A DNA stretch of 64,000 nucleotides from Roseiarcus sp963767245 (GTDB lineage Bacteria; Pseudomonadota; Alphaproteobacteria; Rhizobiales; Beijerinckiaceae): positions 186,001-250,000 of the forward strand of contig CAVYDG010000011.1 of assembly GCA_963767245.1 (NCBI GenBank). The letters are read 5' to 3'. Position 1 is the first letter of the stretch. Every line of letters begins with the position of its first letter. Both the position numbers and the translations under genes were made by a program. The notes under the pieces are model-generated. The model searched no databases. It saw only the letters and a list, made by a program, of their open reading frames with translations, and had not been told where the DNA came from. Below, in pieces: positions 35,187 through 44,026 of this stretch.

Positions 35187-36849
35187 ATGTTTGCCCTAGG
35201 CGTCGATTTCGGAACCAACTCGGTGCGTGCGCTGGTCGTCCGTTGTTCGGACGGCGCCGAATTCGGCAGCCGGGTGATCGGCTATCCTTCGGGCGCTCAG
35301 GGCGTTCTGCTCGATCCGAAAAACGGCTTGCTCGCCCGTCAGCACCCTGGCGATTATCTCTACGGTCTGGAGGAAAGCATCCGGGGCGCGCTCGCCGAAG
35401 CCGGGCGCAAGCCTGATTTCGCCCCGTCGCAGGTCGTGGGGATCGGCCTCGACTTCGACCGGGTCGAGCCCGATTCCCGTCGACGCCCAGAACCGCCCGC
35501 TGGCGCTGAGCAATCGGTGGAAAGGCAATCTCGACGCTATGTGCTGGCTGTGGAAAGATCACACCAGCTGGCGCGAGGCGGCCAAGATCACTGATCTGTG
35601 CGCCGAGATCAGGCCGCAGTACATCGCCAAATGCGGCGGGGTCTACTCCTCCGAATGGTTCTGGGCCAAGCTCTGGCATTGCCTCAATGTCGCACCGGAA
35701 ACGTTCGACGCCGCCTATTCCTGGGTCGAGCTCGCCGACTGGGCGCCGTCCGTGCTCGCCGGCGTCGCCGACCCGCGGCTGGTCAAGCGGGGAGTGTGCG
35801 CCGCCGGCCACAAGGCGCTCTACTCCGACGATTGGGGCGGCCTTCCTGACAAGGAGTTCCTGAAGGCGCTCGACCCTCGTTTCGCCGAAATCAGGGACCG
35901 GCTTTACCAAAGGGCCTACGACGCCAGCGAGCCGGCCGGGTCGCTTTGCTCCGAGTGGGCGGCCAAGCTCGGGCTCGCGGCGGGGATTCCAATCGCCATA
36001 GGAGAATTCGACGTTCATTACGGCGCGATCGGCTGCGGCGTGCGAGAGGGCACGCTGGTTAAGGTGATCGGCACGTCGACCTGCGACTGCGCCGTCGTTT
36101 CCGCTGAGAAAGAAGTCGCCGATATTCCGGGCATCTGCGGCATCGTCAAAGGCGCCATCCTGCCCGGTTTCTTCGGCATCGAAGCCGGGCAGTCAGCCGT
36201 CGGCGACATTTTCAAATGGTGGGTCGAGGTGGTCCTGGGCGGCGACGCCGACCTGCACGCCCAACTCTCCGCCGAGGCGGCGAAGCAGCGCCCCGGGCAA
36301 GCCGGCGTTCTGGCCCTCGACTGGAACAACGGCAACCGGACCATTCTCGTCGACCAGCGCCTCACCGGCCTCATTCTCGGCCAGGACCTTTATACAACGC
36401 GGGCTGACATCTATCGCGCCTTGATCGAGGCGACCGCATTCGGGGCGCGCGCGATCATCGAGCGCGTCAAGGAATACGGCGTGCGCATCGACCAGGTCGT
36501 GTGCACCGGCGGCATCGCCGAGAAGAATCCGCTGCTCATGCAAATTTACGCCGACGTCACCGGCTGCGACATGCAGGTCGCGGGCTCGAGCCAGACCTGC
36601 GCTCTCGGCTCGGCGATCGCCGCGGCCGTGCTCGCAGGCGCGCATCCGGACTTTGCGAGCGCAGAGGCGGCGATGACCTCCCTGAAGCCCGAGTCCTATC
36701 GACCGATCGCCGGGAATCGCGCCGTCTACGACAAACTCTACGCTCTCTACCGCGAGCTGCACGACGCCTTCGGCGGACTGTCCAAATCCGCCGATCTGTC
36801 CGGAGTCATGAAGACATTGCTGGATATCAAGGATGCGCAGCGCGCGTGA
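35187..36849 (+). CDS. araB: Ribulokinase, read through one indel
   Basis: FGGY-family kinase that phosphorylates L-ribulose to L-ribulose 5-phosphate. It begins MFALGVDFGTNSVRALVV; LDAMCWLWKDHTSWREA and KVIGTSTCDC, then CTGGIAEKNPLLMQIYADVT, are typical of ribulokinase. One extra G at 35454-35457 (GACTTCGACCGGG) shifts the frame; without it the text reads LDFTGSSPIPVDAQNRPLAL, as expected. Corrected length 553 aa. GGGAGGACG precedes the ATG. It lies between gguB and araA, so the operon couples uptake to catabolism. Confidence 0.92.
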
Positions 36850-36873
36850 TCAACGTGGGAAACCGAGGCGGCA

Positions 36874-38382
36874 ATGATCAATCTCGCCACTCCTGAAGTC
36901 TGGCTCGTTTGCGGGTCTCAGCATCTTTACGGTCCCGGCCCGCTTGAGCAGGTCGCGGCCCACGCACGAGAGATCGCGGGTGTGTTCGCTCGGTCGCCGA
37001 AACTCCCTTTGAGGACGTCCTTCAAAGCCCTGCTGACGACGCCGGACGAAATCGCGAAGCTTTGCCTCGACGCAAATTCCGATCCGGACTGCGCCGGCCT
37101 GATCCTTTGGATGCATACATTTTCGCCATCGAAAATGTGGGTGCGCGGGCTGAACACGCTGAAGAAGCCGTTCGTCCATCTCCACACCCAGTTCAATCGC
37201 GATCTCCCATGGGACGCGATCGACATGGATTTCATGAACCTGAACCAGTCGGCTCACGGCGACCGGGAGGCGGGCTTCATCCACACGCGCATGCGTCTGC
37301 CGCGCAAAGTCGTCGTCGGCCATTGGACCGATCCGGAGGTGCAAGACCGTGTCGGCGCCTGGATGCGCGCGGCGCGCGCCTGGCACGATTGGCAGGGGGC
37401 GAAATTCTGCCGCTTCGGCGACAACATGCGCCAGGTGGCGGTGACCGAGGGCGACAAGGTGGCGACCGAAATGAAATTCGGCTTCGCGACCAACGGTTAC
37501 GGCGTGGGCGATCTGGTCGCCGACGTGAACGCCGTCTCCGACGCCAAGGTCAAGGCTTTGGCTGGCGAATACGAGAAAAAATATGCCGTCGCTCCGGAAC
37601 TGCGCAAGGCCGGCGCCCGGCACGAATCGCTGCTCTATGGCGCACGGCTCGAACTGGGCTTGCGCGCTTTTCTCGAGCAGGGCGACTTCAAGGGCTTTAC
37701 GACGACGTTCGAGGACTTGCACGGACTGCGGCAACTTCCGGGCCTCGCGCCGCAGCGTCTGATGGCCGAGGGCTATGGATTCGCCGGCGAGGGCGACTGG
37801 AAGACCGCCGCTCTGGTGCGCGCAATGAAAGTCATGGGCGAGGGACTGCCGGGTGGGACCTCGTTCATGGAGGATTACACCTATCATCTCGCGCCCGGCA
37901 AACATCAGGTGCTCGGCGCCCACATGCTCGAGATCTGCGAGTCGATCGCCGCAGGCAAGCCCAAACTTGAGATTCATCCGCTCTCCATCGGTGGGAAAGA
38001 GGATCCGGTTCGCCTGGTGTTCGACGCGGCGAAGGGCCCGGCGCTTAACGCGAGCCTGATCGACCTTGGCGCCCGCTTCCGTCTCCTGGTCAACGAAGTG
38101 ACCGCGGTCGATCATCCCGCCCTGCCGAAATTGCCGGTCGCTCGCGCGGTGTGGGAGTGCAAGCCCGACTTCAAGACTGCCTGCGCAGCCTGGATCCTCG
38201 CTGGCGGCGCGCACCACACGGGCTACAGCTACAGCGTGACCCGGGAGATGCTCGAGGACTTCGCCACTATCGCCGGCATCGAGATGGCGGTGATCGGACC
38301 GGAAACCAGTCTGGCGAGCTTCAAGCAGGACCTGCGCAGCAACGACGTCTATTATTACCTCGCGCAGGGGTTCCGCGCCTGA
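36874..38382 (+). CDS. araA: L-arabinose isomerase
   Basis: Metal-dependent isomerase converting L-arabinose to L-ribulose, 502 aa (family about 500). The N-terminus PEVWLVCGSQHLYGPG is diagnostic. GLILWMHTFSPSKMW, HLHTQFNRDLPW and FMNLNQSAHGDREAG follow, then FMEDYTYHLAPG and GAHMLEICESIA with the metal-binding Glu/His near the C-terminus. Frame intact. It starts 24 bp after araB. Confidence 0.97.
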   Translation: MINLATPEVWLVCGSQHLYGPGPLEQVAAHAREIAGVFARSPKLPLRTSFKALLTTPDEIAKLCLDANSDPDCAGLILWMHTFSPSKMWVRGLNTLKKPFVHLHTQFNRDLPWDAIDMDFMNLNQSAHGDREAGFIHTRMRLPRKVVVGHWTDPEVQDRVGAWMRAARAWHDWQGAKFCRFGDNMRQVAVTEGDKVATEMKFGFATNGYGVGDLVADVNAVSDAKVKALAGEYEKKYAVAPELRKAGARHESLLYGARLELGLRAFLEQGDFKGFTTTFEDLHGLRQLPGLAPQRLMAEGYGFAGEGDWKTAALVRAMKVMGEGLPGGTSFMEDYTYHLAPGKHQVLGAHMLEICESIAAGKPKLEIHPLSIGGKEDPVRLVFDAAKGPALNASLIDLGARFRLLVNEVTAVDHPALPKLPVARAVWECKPDFKTACAAWILAGGAHHTGYSYSVTREMLEDFATIAGIEMAVIGPETSLASFKQDLRSNDVYYYLAQGFRA

Positions 38383-38418
38383 CGTCGCGCCGCGCGCGGC
38401 CGAAAGACCCCTATCACC

Positions 38419-39129
38419 GTGGACGAGGCCATGTTCAAGGAACTGAAGCGTGAAGCCTACGAAGCCAATGTCGCCCTGCCGCGGCATGGCCTCATCAATC
38501 TCACCTTTGGCAATGCGAGCGCGATTGACCGCGCGCAGGGCGCCTTCGCAATCAAGCCGAGCGGGATCGACTATTCAGCGCTGAACCCGGACGACATGGT
38601 CGTCGTCGACCTCGAGGGGTGCAAAGTCGAGGGGCAGCTCAACCCGTCGTCGGACACGCCGACCCACCGCCGGCTCTTCCTGGCCTTTCCGGACATCGGC
38701 GGCGTCGTGCATACCCATTCATCGCACGCGACCGCCTTCGCCCAGGCGGGGCGGCCGATTCCGATCTTCGGCACCACCCACGCCGACTATTTCAACGGCG
38801 AGGTGCCCGTCACCCGCAAGATGACCGCGGCCGAGATCGCCTCGGACTATGAATGGGAGACCGGCAAAGTCATCGTCGAAAAAATGCAGGCGTTCGATCC
38901 GGCGGAATTACCCGGCGTTCTCGTCAATCGGCACGCGCCGTTCACCTGGGGGCCGACCGCCGCCAAGGCGTTGGAAGCGGCGGTCGCGGTCGAGTGTATC
39001 GCCCACATGGCGCTGATGTCGCTGCAACTGGCGCCCGAGCTCGAGCCAATCGAGCAGGAGCTGCTCGACAAGCACTTCACGCGCAAGCACGGCGCCGGCG
39101 CCTATTACGGACAGAGTCCCGGTCGATAG
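38419..39129 (+). CDS. araD: L-ribulose-5-phosphate 4-epimerase
   Basis: Class II aldolase-like epimerase, 236 aa, giving D-xylulose 5-phosphate. LPRHGLINLTFGNASAIDR, KPSGIDY, SSDTPTHRRLF, the zinc motif HTHSSHATAFAQAG and GTTHADYF are all present. A GTG start at 38419 (MDEAMFKELKREAYEANVAL) fits known N-termini; an internal ATG at 38431 is the alternative. Last gene of the arabinose operon; a hairpin follows at once. Confidence 0.95.
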   Translation: MDEAMFKELKREAYEANVALPRHGLINLTFGNASAIDRAQGAFAIKPSGIDYSALNPDDMVVVDLEGCKVEGQLNPSSDTPTHRRLFLAFPDIGGVVHTHSSHATAFAQAGRPIPIFGTTHADYFNGEVPVTRKMTAAEIASDYEWETGKVIVEKMQAFDPAELPGVLVNRHAPFTWGPTAAKALEAAVAVECIAHMALMSLQLAPELEPIEQELLDKHFTRKHGAGAYYGQSPGR

Positions 39130-39156
39130 GCGCTCGCCGGATTTCCGTGCGAGCGC
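39130..39156. terminator. Hairpin between convergent genes
   Basis: GCGCTCGC and GCGAGCGC pair perfectly around an 11-base loop, starting right after the araD stop codon and just beyond the stop of the minus-strand gene ending at 39165. No T run follows, so termination strength is uncertain, but the position fits a shared bidirectional terminator. Confidence 0.55.
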
Positions 39157-39164
39157 GGCCCCAA

Positions 39165-39605
39165 TCACCCTTGCAGCGAGATCACCATGCCGCTGAGGTC
39201 GAGCGAGAACATGAAGCCGACCTGTCTGCCACGGAGGCGGAGCACGACCCCGTTCGCGTTCGAAAGCTGAGCCGCCGACCGGCCGCCAGCGACCGAGAGG
39301 CCAGCGCCGACGGCCGAGTAAACGCCGCTGATGTCAGCGGGCGTGCGCAGATGCGAAGCGGTGCCGACCAGGTCTGTGCCGGAGGCGCCGATCGTCGCTC
39401 CGGCGCTGATGCCGCCGATCGATAGCTGGTATTGCCGGCCCTGGAAAGTCAACACGCCGCTCCCGCCGGAAGCGCCGAAAATAAAGCCCGCGCTCAAGAT
39501 CCTGAGCGAGATCTGCCCGGTCGCGGCTTCGGCAGGCAGCAGCATCGAGCCTGTCGCCACGGCGGCCCCGGATATGATGAGGCTACGACGCGTTAGATTG
39601 TTCAT
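39165..39605 (-). CDS. Tat-type exported protein of unknown function
   Basis: A 146-aa protein beginning MNNLTRRSLIISGAAVATGS with a twin-arginine pair, a hydrophobic stretch and AEA-type cleavage before TGQISLRI. The mature part is Gly-rich and beta-like (GFIFGASGGSGVLTFQGRQY, GVYSAVGAGLSVAGG), reminiscent of EipA/DUF1134-like cell-envelope proteins, but I cannot confirm that. No operon partner; convergent with araD. Confidence 0.65.
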   Translation of the reverse strand: MNNLTRRSLIISGAAVATGSMLLPAEAATGQISLRILSAGFIFGASGGSGVLTFQGRQYQLSIGGISAGATIGASGTDLVGTASHLRTPADISGVYSAVGAGLSVAGGRSAAQLSNANGVVLRLRGRQVGFMFSLDLSGMVISLQG

Positions 39606-39727
39606 TTTTGTTCTCCCCGACCCGATTGTCATCACGCGAACGTCTCTCGTGTCGCGCCTGCAAACGATGCACAATTAGACCGCTCCGGCGCAGGTTGACA
39701 AGTCCGGGCTCAAACCGCCCCAGAAGC

Positions 39728-40687
39728 TCACCGACCGGCGGCCATCGCCGGTTTGCTCGCGTCCAGGCGCTGTTTCAGGTAGTCGGCGGCCAGTATCGGC
39801 GGATAGCGGACGGGTTCGCCTTGCGGCGCGCAGGATGGAATCGTCTCGACGATGGCGTCCGGATTCGGGTCGTAGAAAAAGGCGATCGAATATCGCTCCC
39901 TCGCGCTCCGGTTGACGACCCGATGCGGGGTCGAGACGTAAATGTCATTGGTCCATCGCATCAGGCAGTCGCCGATATTGACGATGAAAGCGCCGGGGAC
40001 GACCGGCGCTTCGATCCATTCCCCGTTCCGCGCGCGCACCTCGAGGCCGCCGACGTCGTCGGTCGCGAGCAGCGTCAGGTTGCCGTAGTCGGTGTGTGCG
40101 CCCGCCCCCGTCTGCGGCGCCGAGCCCGCGGGCGGCGCCGGATAGTGCAGGAGCCGGAGCGTCGCCATCGGGCGATCAAATTTGCCGTCGAAGAAGTCCG
40201 GCTCAAGACCGAGGTCGCAGGCAAATGCACGGTGCAGCCGGGCGCCGAGCGCGGCGCAGGCGTCGTAATAGGCGAGCAGCGTTTCGCGGAAGCTTGGCAG
40301 GCTCGGCCAGGCGTTGAGGGAACGGAAGGGCTGACCGGAGAGAAGGTCAGGATCGTCTGGGGCAATCTCGAGACCGACGTTGAAGGCTTCCTTCATGTCG
40401 GGGCCCCGTCCAGGATCGAGCGCTTCGTGCAGCATCCCGGAATAGCCGCGGTTCCCGCCGATTGTCTCGATCGCCAGCGCCTGTCTTTCGGCCAGCGGCA
40501 GGGCGAAGAAGCGACGGGATTGCGCGAACGCCACCGCGATCAGGTCAGCGTCGACGTCATGGTTGACGACATAGAAAAATCCGACGTCCCGGCAAGCAGC
40601 GCCAGCTTCAGCCGCGATTCCCGCCAGCGATGTGGGATCGCGTTCACGCCATGACGAGAGATCGACGATTGGCAGCGTACGCGGCAT
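39728..40687 (-). CDS. Isopenicillin N synthase-like 2-oxoglutarate/Fe(II) oxygenase
   Basis: A 319-aa double-stranded beta-helix oxygenase. The N-terminal PRTLPIVDLSSWRERDP and VGFFYVVNHDVD blocks, iron ligands H-x-D in GAGAHTDYGNLTLLATDD and the distal His in YVSTPHRVVNRS with RYSIAFFYDPN (2-oxoglutarate Arg) are complete. The family hydroxylates or oxidises small molecules, including pyrimidines and uracil derivatives in some organisms. It lies directly downstream of the ATZ/TRZ-type amidohydrolase, so a ring-oxidation role is possible but unproven. ATG 40687 preferred (AAGGGCGG upstream); 40708 is an alternative. Confidence 0.85.
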   Translation of the reverse strand: MPRTLPIVDLSSWRERDPTSLAGIAAEAGAACRDVGFFYVVNHDVDADLIAVAFAQSRRFFALPLAERQALAIETIGGNRGYSGMLHEALDPGRGPDMKEAFNVGLEIAPDDPDLLSGQPFRSLNAWPSLPSFRETLLAYYDACAALGARLHRAFACDLGLEPDFFDGKFDRPMATLRLLHYPAPPAGSAPQTGAGAHTDYGNLTLLATDDVGGLEVRARNGEWIEAPVVPGAFIVNIGDCLMRWTNDIYVSTPHRVVNRSARERYSIAFFYDPNPDAIVETIPSCAPQGEPVRYPPILAADYLKQRLDASKPAMAAGR

Positions 40688-40711
40688 GATCCGCCCTTGG
40701 GTAACCATCGG

Positions 40712-42151
40712 TCAGCAACAGCCGATGCCGTCGCGATAATTTGCGGCGACCGCAGGCTCGAGGTCGCCCCAGGCGGCGAGAAACGCCGCTCGCGAGCGCA
40801 TATTTGCCCGATACTGGCGGCGCAGTGCGCTTTCCGCGGCATCGAGATCGACCCGGACAAGCCGCCCGTCACGCGCGATCTCTTCGCCCGCGACGACCAA
40901 GCGCGCGACATGGGCCGCGCTCGCACGCGCGAAGACAAGGTCGATCGGCTCGACGGCCATGACCGCATCGCGGTCGAGCGCGTCGAGATCGAGCACGAGA
41001 ATGTCGGCCGGCGCGCCGACCATAAGCGCTCCGATACCCGGCGCGCCATTGGCGAACCGCCCGTTGGCGACGATCGCCGCGAGCCATGCTCCCCGTTCGA
41101 TCACGCTGTCGAAGCCCCAGCCGCCGTGGAGGAAATGTCCGAGCCGCATTTCGCGCACGATGTCGTCGTCCTCGTCGAAGGCCGACGCGTCGATCCCGAG
41201 CGCCACCCGGCACCCACGCCTCAGCGCCTCGGAAATTGGCGCAATGCCGCTCTTGAGGTGAAGATTCGAGCTCGGGTTGGTGGCGATGACGGCGCCCGCG
41301 GCCGCGATCGCGTCCAGCTCCTCGGGTCGCGCGTGGACGCAATGGGCGAGCGTCAGGCGCGGCGTGAGCAGCCCGAGCGTCTTCAGGCGTTCGACGACGC
41401 CTTCCGGATAGGCGCGGTCGGCGAAGGCGCGCTGATATCGGGTCTCGAGCAGATGCATATGCACGCGCCGTCCGGTCTGGCGCGATGCCTCGCCGATTCC
41501 GGCGATCAGCGTGTCGGAACACCATTGCGGGCCGCTGGGCCCAAACTGGACGGAAAAGAGCGCGCTCTCGGTCTCGGCCGCGATCGCCTCGACGTTAGCG
41601 ATCTGTTCCACGGCGCCCGGCATCGAAGAGAAAAATTGAGCCTCGATCACCGCGCGGACGTCGTCCGACAACTTCATCAACACGCTGTCTTCGCTCTCGT
41701 AGACCAGTGGGTTGCGGTCGCGCATGAACACGGCGAGCGTGACCCGAACCCCGACATCCCGCGCGGCGCGGGCGACTTCCTTGATCTCCTCGACCGGCGC
41801 CATTGGCCCTTGAAATCGGTAGTGCGCCATCACCGATCCCACGGCGGCGCGCGCTGCACGTCCGAACGCGGCGAGCGCGCCGAGATAGGGGTCGATCGCG
41901 GGCATTGAGCCTAGGCGCAAGAGCCATGTCTCGAGCGGCTTGCCCGCCGCGCCGAAGGACGTCGGCGAGAGCGGGCGGGCGTGATCATGCGCATTGACCA
42001 GCGCGGGCATGGCCAGCAGACGGCGCGGGGGCCGTTCAGCGGTCGGGTTGATCTCAGCGATGAGGCCGTCCTTCAGCGACAGATCGACCGGCGGACCCGC
42101 CGGATTGCCGTCGGTCGGCAACAGCATGACGCCGGAAAGGCGGTCGATCAT
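40712..42151 (-). CDS. ATZ/TRZ-type amidohydrolase (cyclic amine deaminase family)
   Basis: A 479-aa metal-dependent hydrolase of the cytosine/guanine deaminase superfamily. Metal and catalytic motifs are in order: NAHDHARP (H-x-H), VHMHLLETRYQR, LTLAHCVHA and ALGIDASAFDEDDD, then the C-terminal beta-sandwich GAPADILVLDLDALDRDAV. The ATZ/TRZ branch deaminates or dechlorinates triazines, guanine, 8-oxoguanine and similar rings; the exact substrate cannot be read. AGGTGA precedes the ATG. It follows the AtzE-like gene by 24 bp in the same direction, so it belongs to the N-heterocycle set. Confidence 0.83.
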   Translation of the reverse strand: MIDRLSGVMLLPTDGNPAGPPVDLSLKDGLIAEINPTAERPPRRLLAMPALVNAHDHARPLSPTSFGAAGKPLETWLLRLGSMPAIDPYLGALAAFGRAARAAVGSVMAHYRFQGPMAPVEEIKEVARAARDVGVRVTLAVFMRDRNPLVYESEDSVLMKLSDDVRAVIEAQFFSSMPGAVEQIANVEAIAAETESALFSVQFGPSGPQWCSDTLIAGIGEASRQTGRRVHMHLLETRYQRAFADRAYPEGVVERLKTLGLLTPRLTLAHCVHARPEELDAIAAAGAVIATNPSSNLHLKSGIAPISEALRRGCRVALGIDASAFDEDDDIVREMRLGHFLHGGWGFDSVIERGAWLAAIVANGRFANGAPGIGALMVGAPADILVLDLDALDRDAVMAVEPIDLVFARASAAHVARLVVAGEEIARDGRLVRVDLDAAESALRRQYRANMRSRAAFLAAWGDLEPAVAANYRDGIGCC

Positions 42152-42175
42152 GGCCCAACGTCACCTCTGACAAGC

Positions 42176-43597
42176 TCAGCCATTTTCGCCTCGGTACGAG
42201 AATCCGGCGACCGGCGCGCGAGCGACGCCGGCCTGCTCCAGCGCCCAGGCGACTCGGAGTGCGAGATCCTCGCGCCATGGGGCGGCGATGATCTGAACTC
42301 CGATCGGCAGCCCTTCACCTTCGGTCCACACCGGCGCCGCGACCACCGGGAGACCGATGAAGGAAATCGGCTGGGCGAACAATCCGAGGTTCGGACGCAC
42401 GAGCATTTCCCGGCCATCCAGCACGAAAGTCTTCTGCCCGAGCTTCGGCGCCCGGCATGGGGTTGCCGGCGCAAGCAGGATATCCACGTCGCGAAAAAGC
42501 GCCAGCGCCTCGGCCCTGAACCGGCGGCGGAATTTTTGCGCCTGCGCGGCCCAGGCGCCCGGAAGCATCGCCCCGGCGACCAGCCGGTCGCCAACATCGG
42601 GATCGAAATCCGGAAGGCGCGTACGCAACCGCTCGAGATGGAGCGCGGCGCCCTCGATCATGGAGATCAGATAGGCGCCCGAACGCGCCTGTTCCGCATG
42701 GACGAGTTCGACCTCGCGGTCCGCGTTCAGCGCGCGCGCGACCGTCTCGACGGCGGCGATTGCGCTCGGGTCGGCGGAGTGGGCGAAATAACCGCCGAGT
42801 TTCGCGACCCGCAGCCCTTTCACGCCTTCTTTGAGCGCTGATGAAACCGGCGTCGCGGGCATGTCGGCTTGCGCCGGGTCTGCCTCGTCCCGCCCGAGCA
42901 TCGCGTCGTAGGCCAGCGCCAGGTCGCCAACCGATCGCGCCAACGGCCCGACGTGATCGAGACTGGCTACGAACGGGAACGCGCCGGCGCGCGACAGCCG
43001 GCCATAGGTGGGCTTGAGGCCGAACAATCCGCAGAGCGAGCTCGGAACGCGAATGGATCCGTTGGTGTCCGACCCCAGCGCGATCGGAACCAGGCCGCCG
43101 GCCACCGCCGCGGCCGAGCCGCCCGACGATCCGCCGGACATGTGTTTGAGATCGTGCGGATTGCGGGACGGGCCGTCGTGGGAATTCTCTCCGGTGAAAT
43201 CGTAGGCGTATTCGCCCATGTTGAGCGAGCCGATCAGGACGGCCCCGGCTGCTTCAAGGCGAGCAATCACCGTCGCGTCGGCCCTGGCCGGCGGCCGATC
43301 GCGGTTGATCCTGGAGCCGGCGCGCGTCGCCAATCCTTCGATGTCGAACAGGTTCTTGACCGCGAACGGCGCCCCCGCGAGCGGGCCCAGACTTACCCCT
43401 TGGGCCCTCGCCGAGTCGATCGCATCGGCCTTGGCGAGCGCGCGCGCTGTGGTCACGTCGGTGAAGGCGCCAAGCGCATTATTCCGGGTTTTGACGCGGT
43501 TGAGGGCTTCCTGCGCGATCTCGCGCGCGCTCGCGGCGCCGGTTCGGACTGCCTCGACGATGGCTTGAGCGGAACCATCCAGGAGCACCGCCGTCAC
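42176..43597 (-). CDS. AtzE-family amidase (1-carboxybiuret hydrolase-like)
   Basis: A 473-aa amidase-signature enzyme with the Ser-cisSer-Lys triad: K in GAPFAVKNLFD and serines in MSGGSSGGSAAAVAGG, then GSDTNGSIRVPSSLCGLFGL. The start is GTG at 43597, overlapping the stop of the AtzG-like gene (GTGA). A DUF4089/AtzG partner directly upstream is the diagnostic context for AtzE, which in cyanuric acid degradation removes ammonia from 1-carboxybiuret as an AtzE-AtzG complex. Substrate is inferred from this pairing and from BiuH and AtzF nearby; other ureido amides are possible. Confidence 0.82.
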   Translation of the reverse strand: MTAVLLDGSAQAIVEAVRTGAASAREIAQEALNRVKTRNNALGAFTDVTTARALAKADAIDSARAQGVSLGPLAGAPFAVKNLFDIEGLATRAGSRINRDRPPARADATVIARLEAAGAVLIGSLNMGEYAYDFTGENSHDGPSRNPHDLKHMSGGSSGGSAAAVAGGLVPIALGSDTNGSIRVPSSLCGLFGLKPTYGRLSRAGAFPFVASLDHVGPLARSVGDLALAYDAMLGRDEADPAQADMPATPVSSALKEGVKGLRVAKLGGYFAHSADPSAIAAVETVARALNADREVELVHAEQARSGAYLISMIEGAALHLERLRTRLPDFDPDVGDRLVAGAMLPGAWAAQAQKFRRRFRAEALALFRDVDILLAPATPCRAPKLGQKTFVLDGREMLVRPNLGLFAQPISFIGLPVVAAPVWTEGEGLPIGVQIIAAPWREDLALRVAWALEQAGVARAPVAGFSYRGENG

Positions 43598-43782
43598 GGC
43601 GTGAACACCGGCGCGGGCTCCTCCTCGTCGTCGAGCGGGATCGAAAAAAGCTTCTTCGCCTGCTCGGCCGCGATGCGCAAATGAACGATCGTCTGAGCGC
43701 GCGATTCCGGCGTCTGGGTCAGCCCGAGCAGCGGGGCCATCGCGTCCGCCAAAGCTTCGGGATCGAAAGAGTCTGGCGTCAC
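43594..43782 (-). CDS. AtzG-like DUF4089 small subunit
   Basis: A 62-aa helical protein (PEALADAMAPLLGLTQTPES, then IVHLRIAAEQAKKLFSIPLD and an acidic end DDEEEPAPVFTP). Length and sequence fit DUF4089/AtzG, the small partner that stabilises and completes the AtzE amidase, similar in role to GatC. The GTG start at 43782 overlaps an upstream TGA, and its own TGA overlaps the AtzE-like GTG start, so the subunits are translated together. Confidence 0.82.
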   Translation of the reverse strand: MTPDSFDPEALADAMAPLLGLTQTPESRAQTIVHLRIAAEQAKKLFSIPLDDEEEPAPVFTP

Positions 43783-43910
43783 GCGACCGCCTGTCGCGAG
43801 GCGGCAAGGCGAGGCGCCGCGCGCGGCTGACGATGGCGAGGAGAGAGAGATTTGAGCGCCGAACCTCCGTTGGCTGTCGCCGCGTCCAGTCTTCGGAAAT
43901 TGTTCGTCAT
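43779..43910 (-). CDS. Possible 43-aa peptide coupled to the AtzG-like gene
   Basis: ATG at 43910 (MTNNFRRLDAATANGG) with a G-rich stretch upstream; its TGA overlaps the AtzG-like GTG (GTGA), the same junction type as AtzG/AtzE. The Arg/Pro/Ala composition gives no family and may only reflect GC-rich non-coding DNA. The overlap is the sole support. Confidence 0.25.
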   Translation of the reverse strand: MTNNFRRLDAATANGGSALKSLSPRHRQPRAAPRLAASRQAVA

Positions 43911-44026
43911 CGTGCGCCCCCGATCATCGGGCGCTCTTACCGACGATCGGCGCTGTTGTCGAGCGCAAGCGGTCGTCTGCGAGCGAAGTCGATGACAACG
44001 GGGCAAATCTTGCGCGGCCTAAACCT

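Noticed and set aside
36850..38487. A 545-codon open frame antisense to araA
   Set aside because: Antisense shadow of a certain gene; no family motif and no ribosome-binding site of note.
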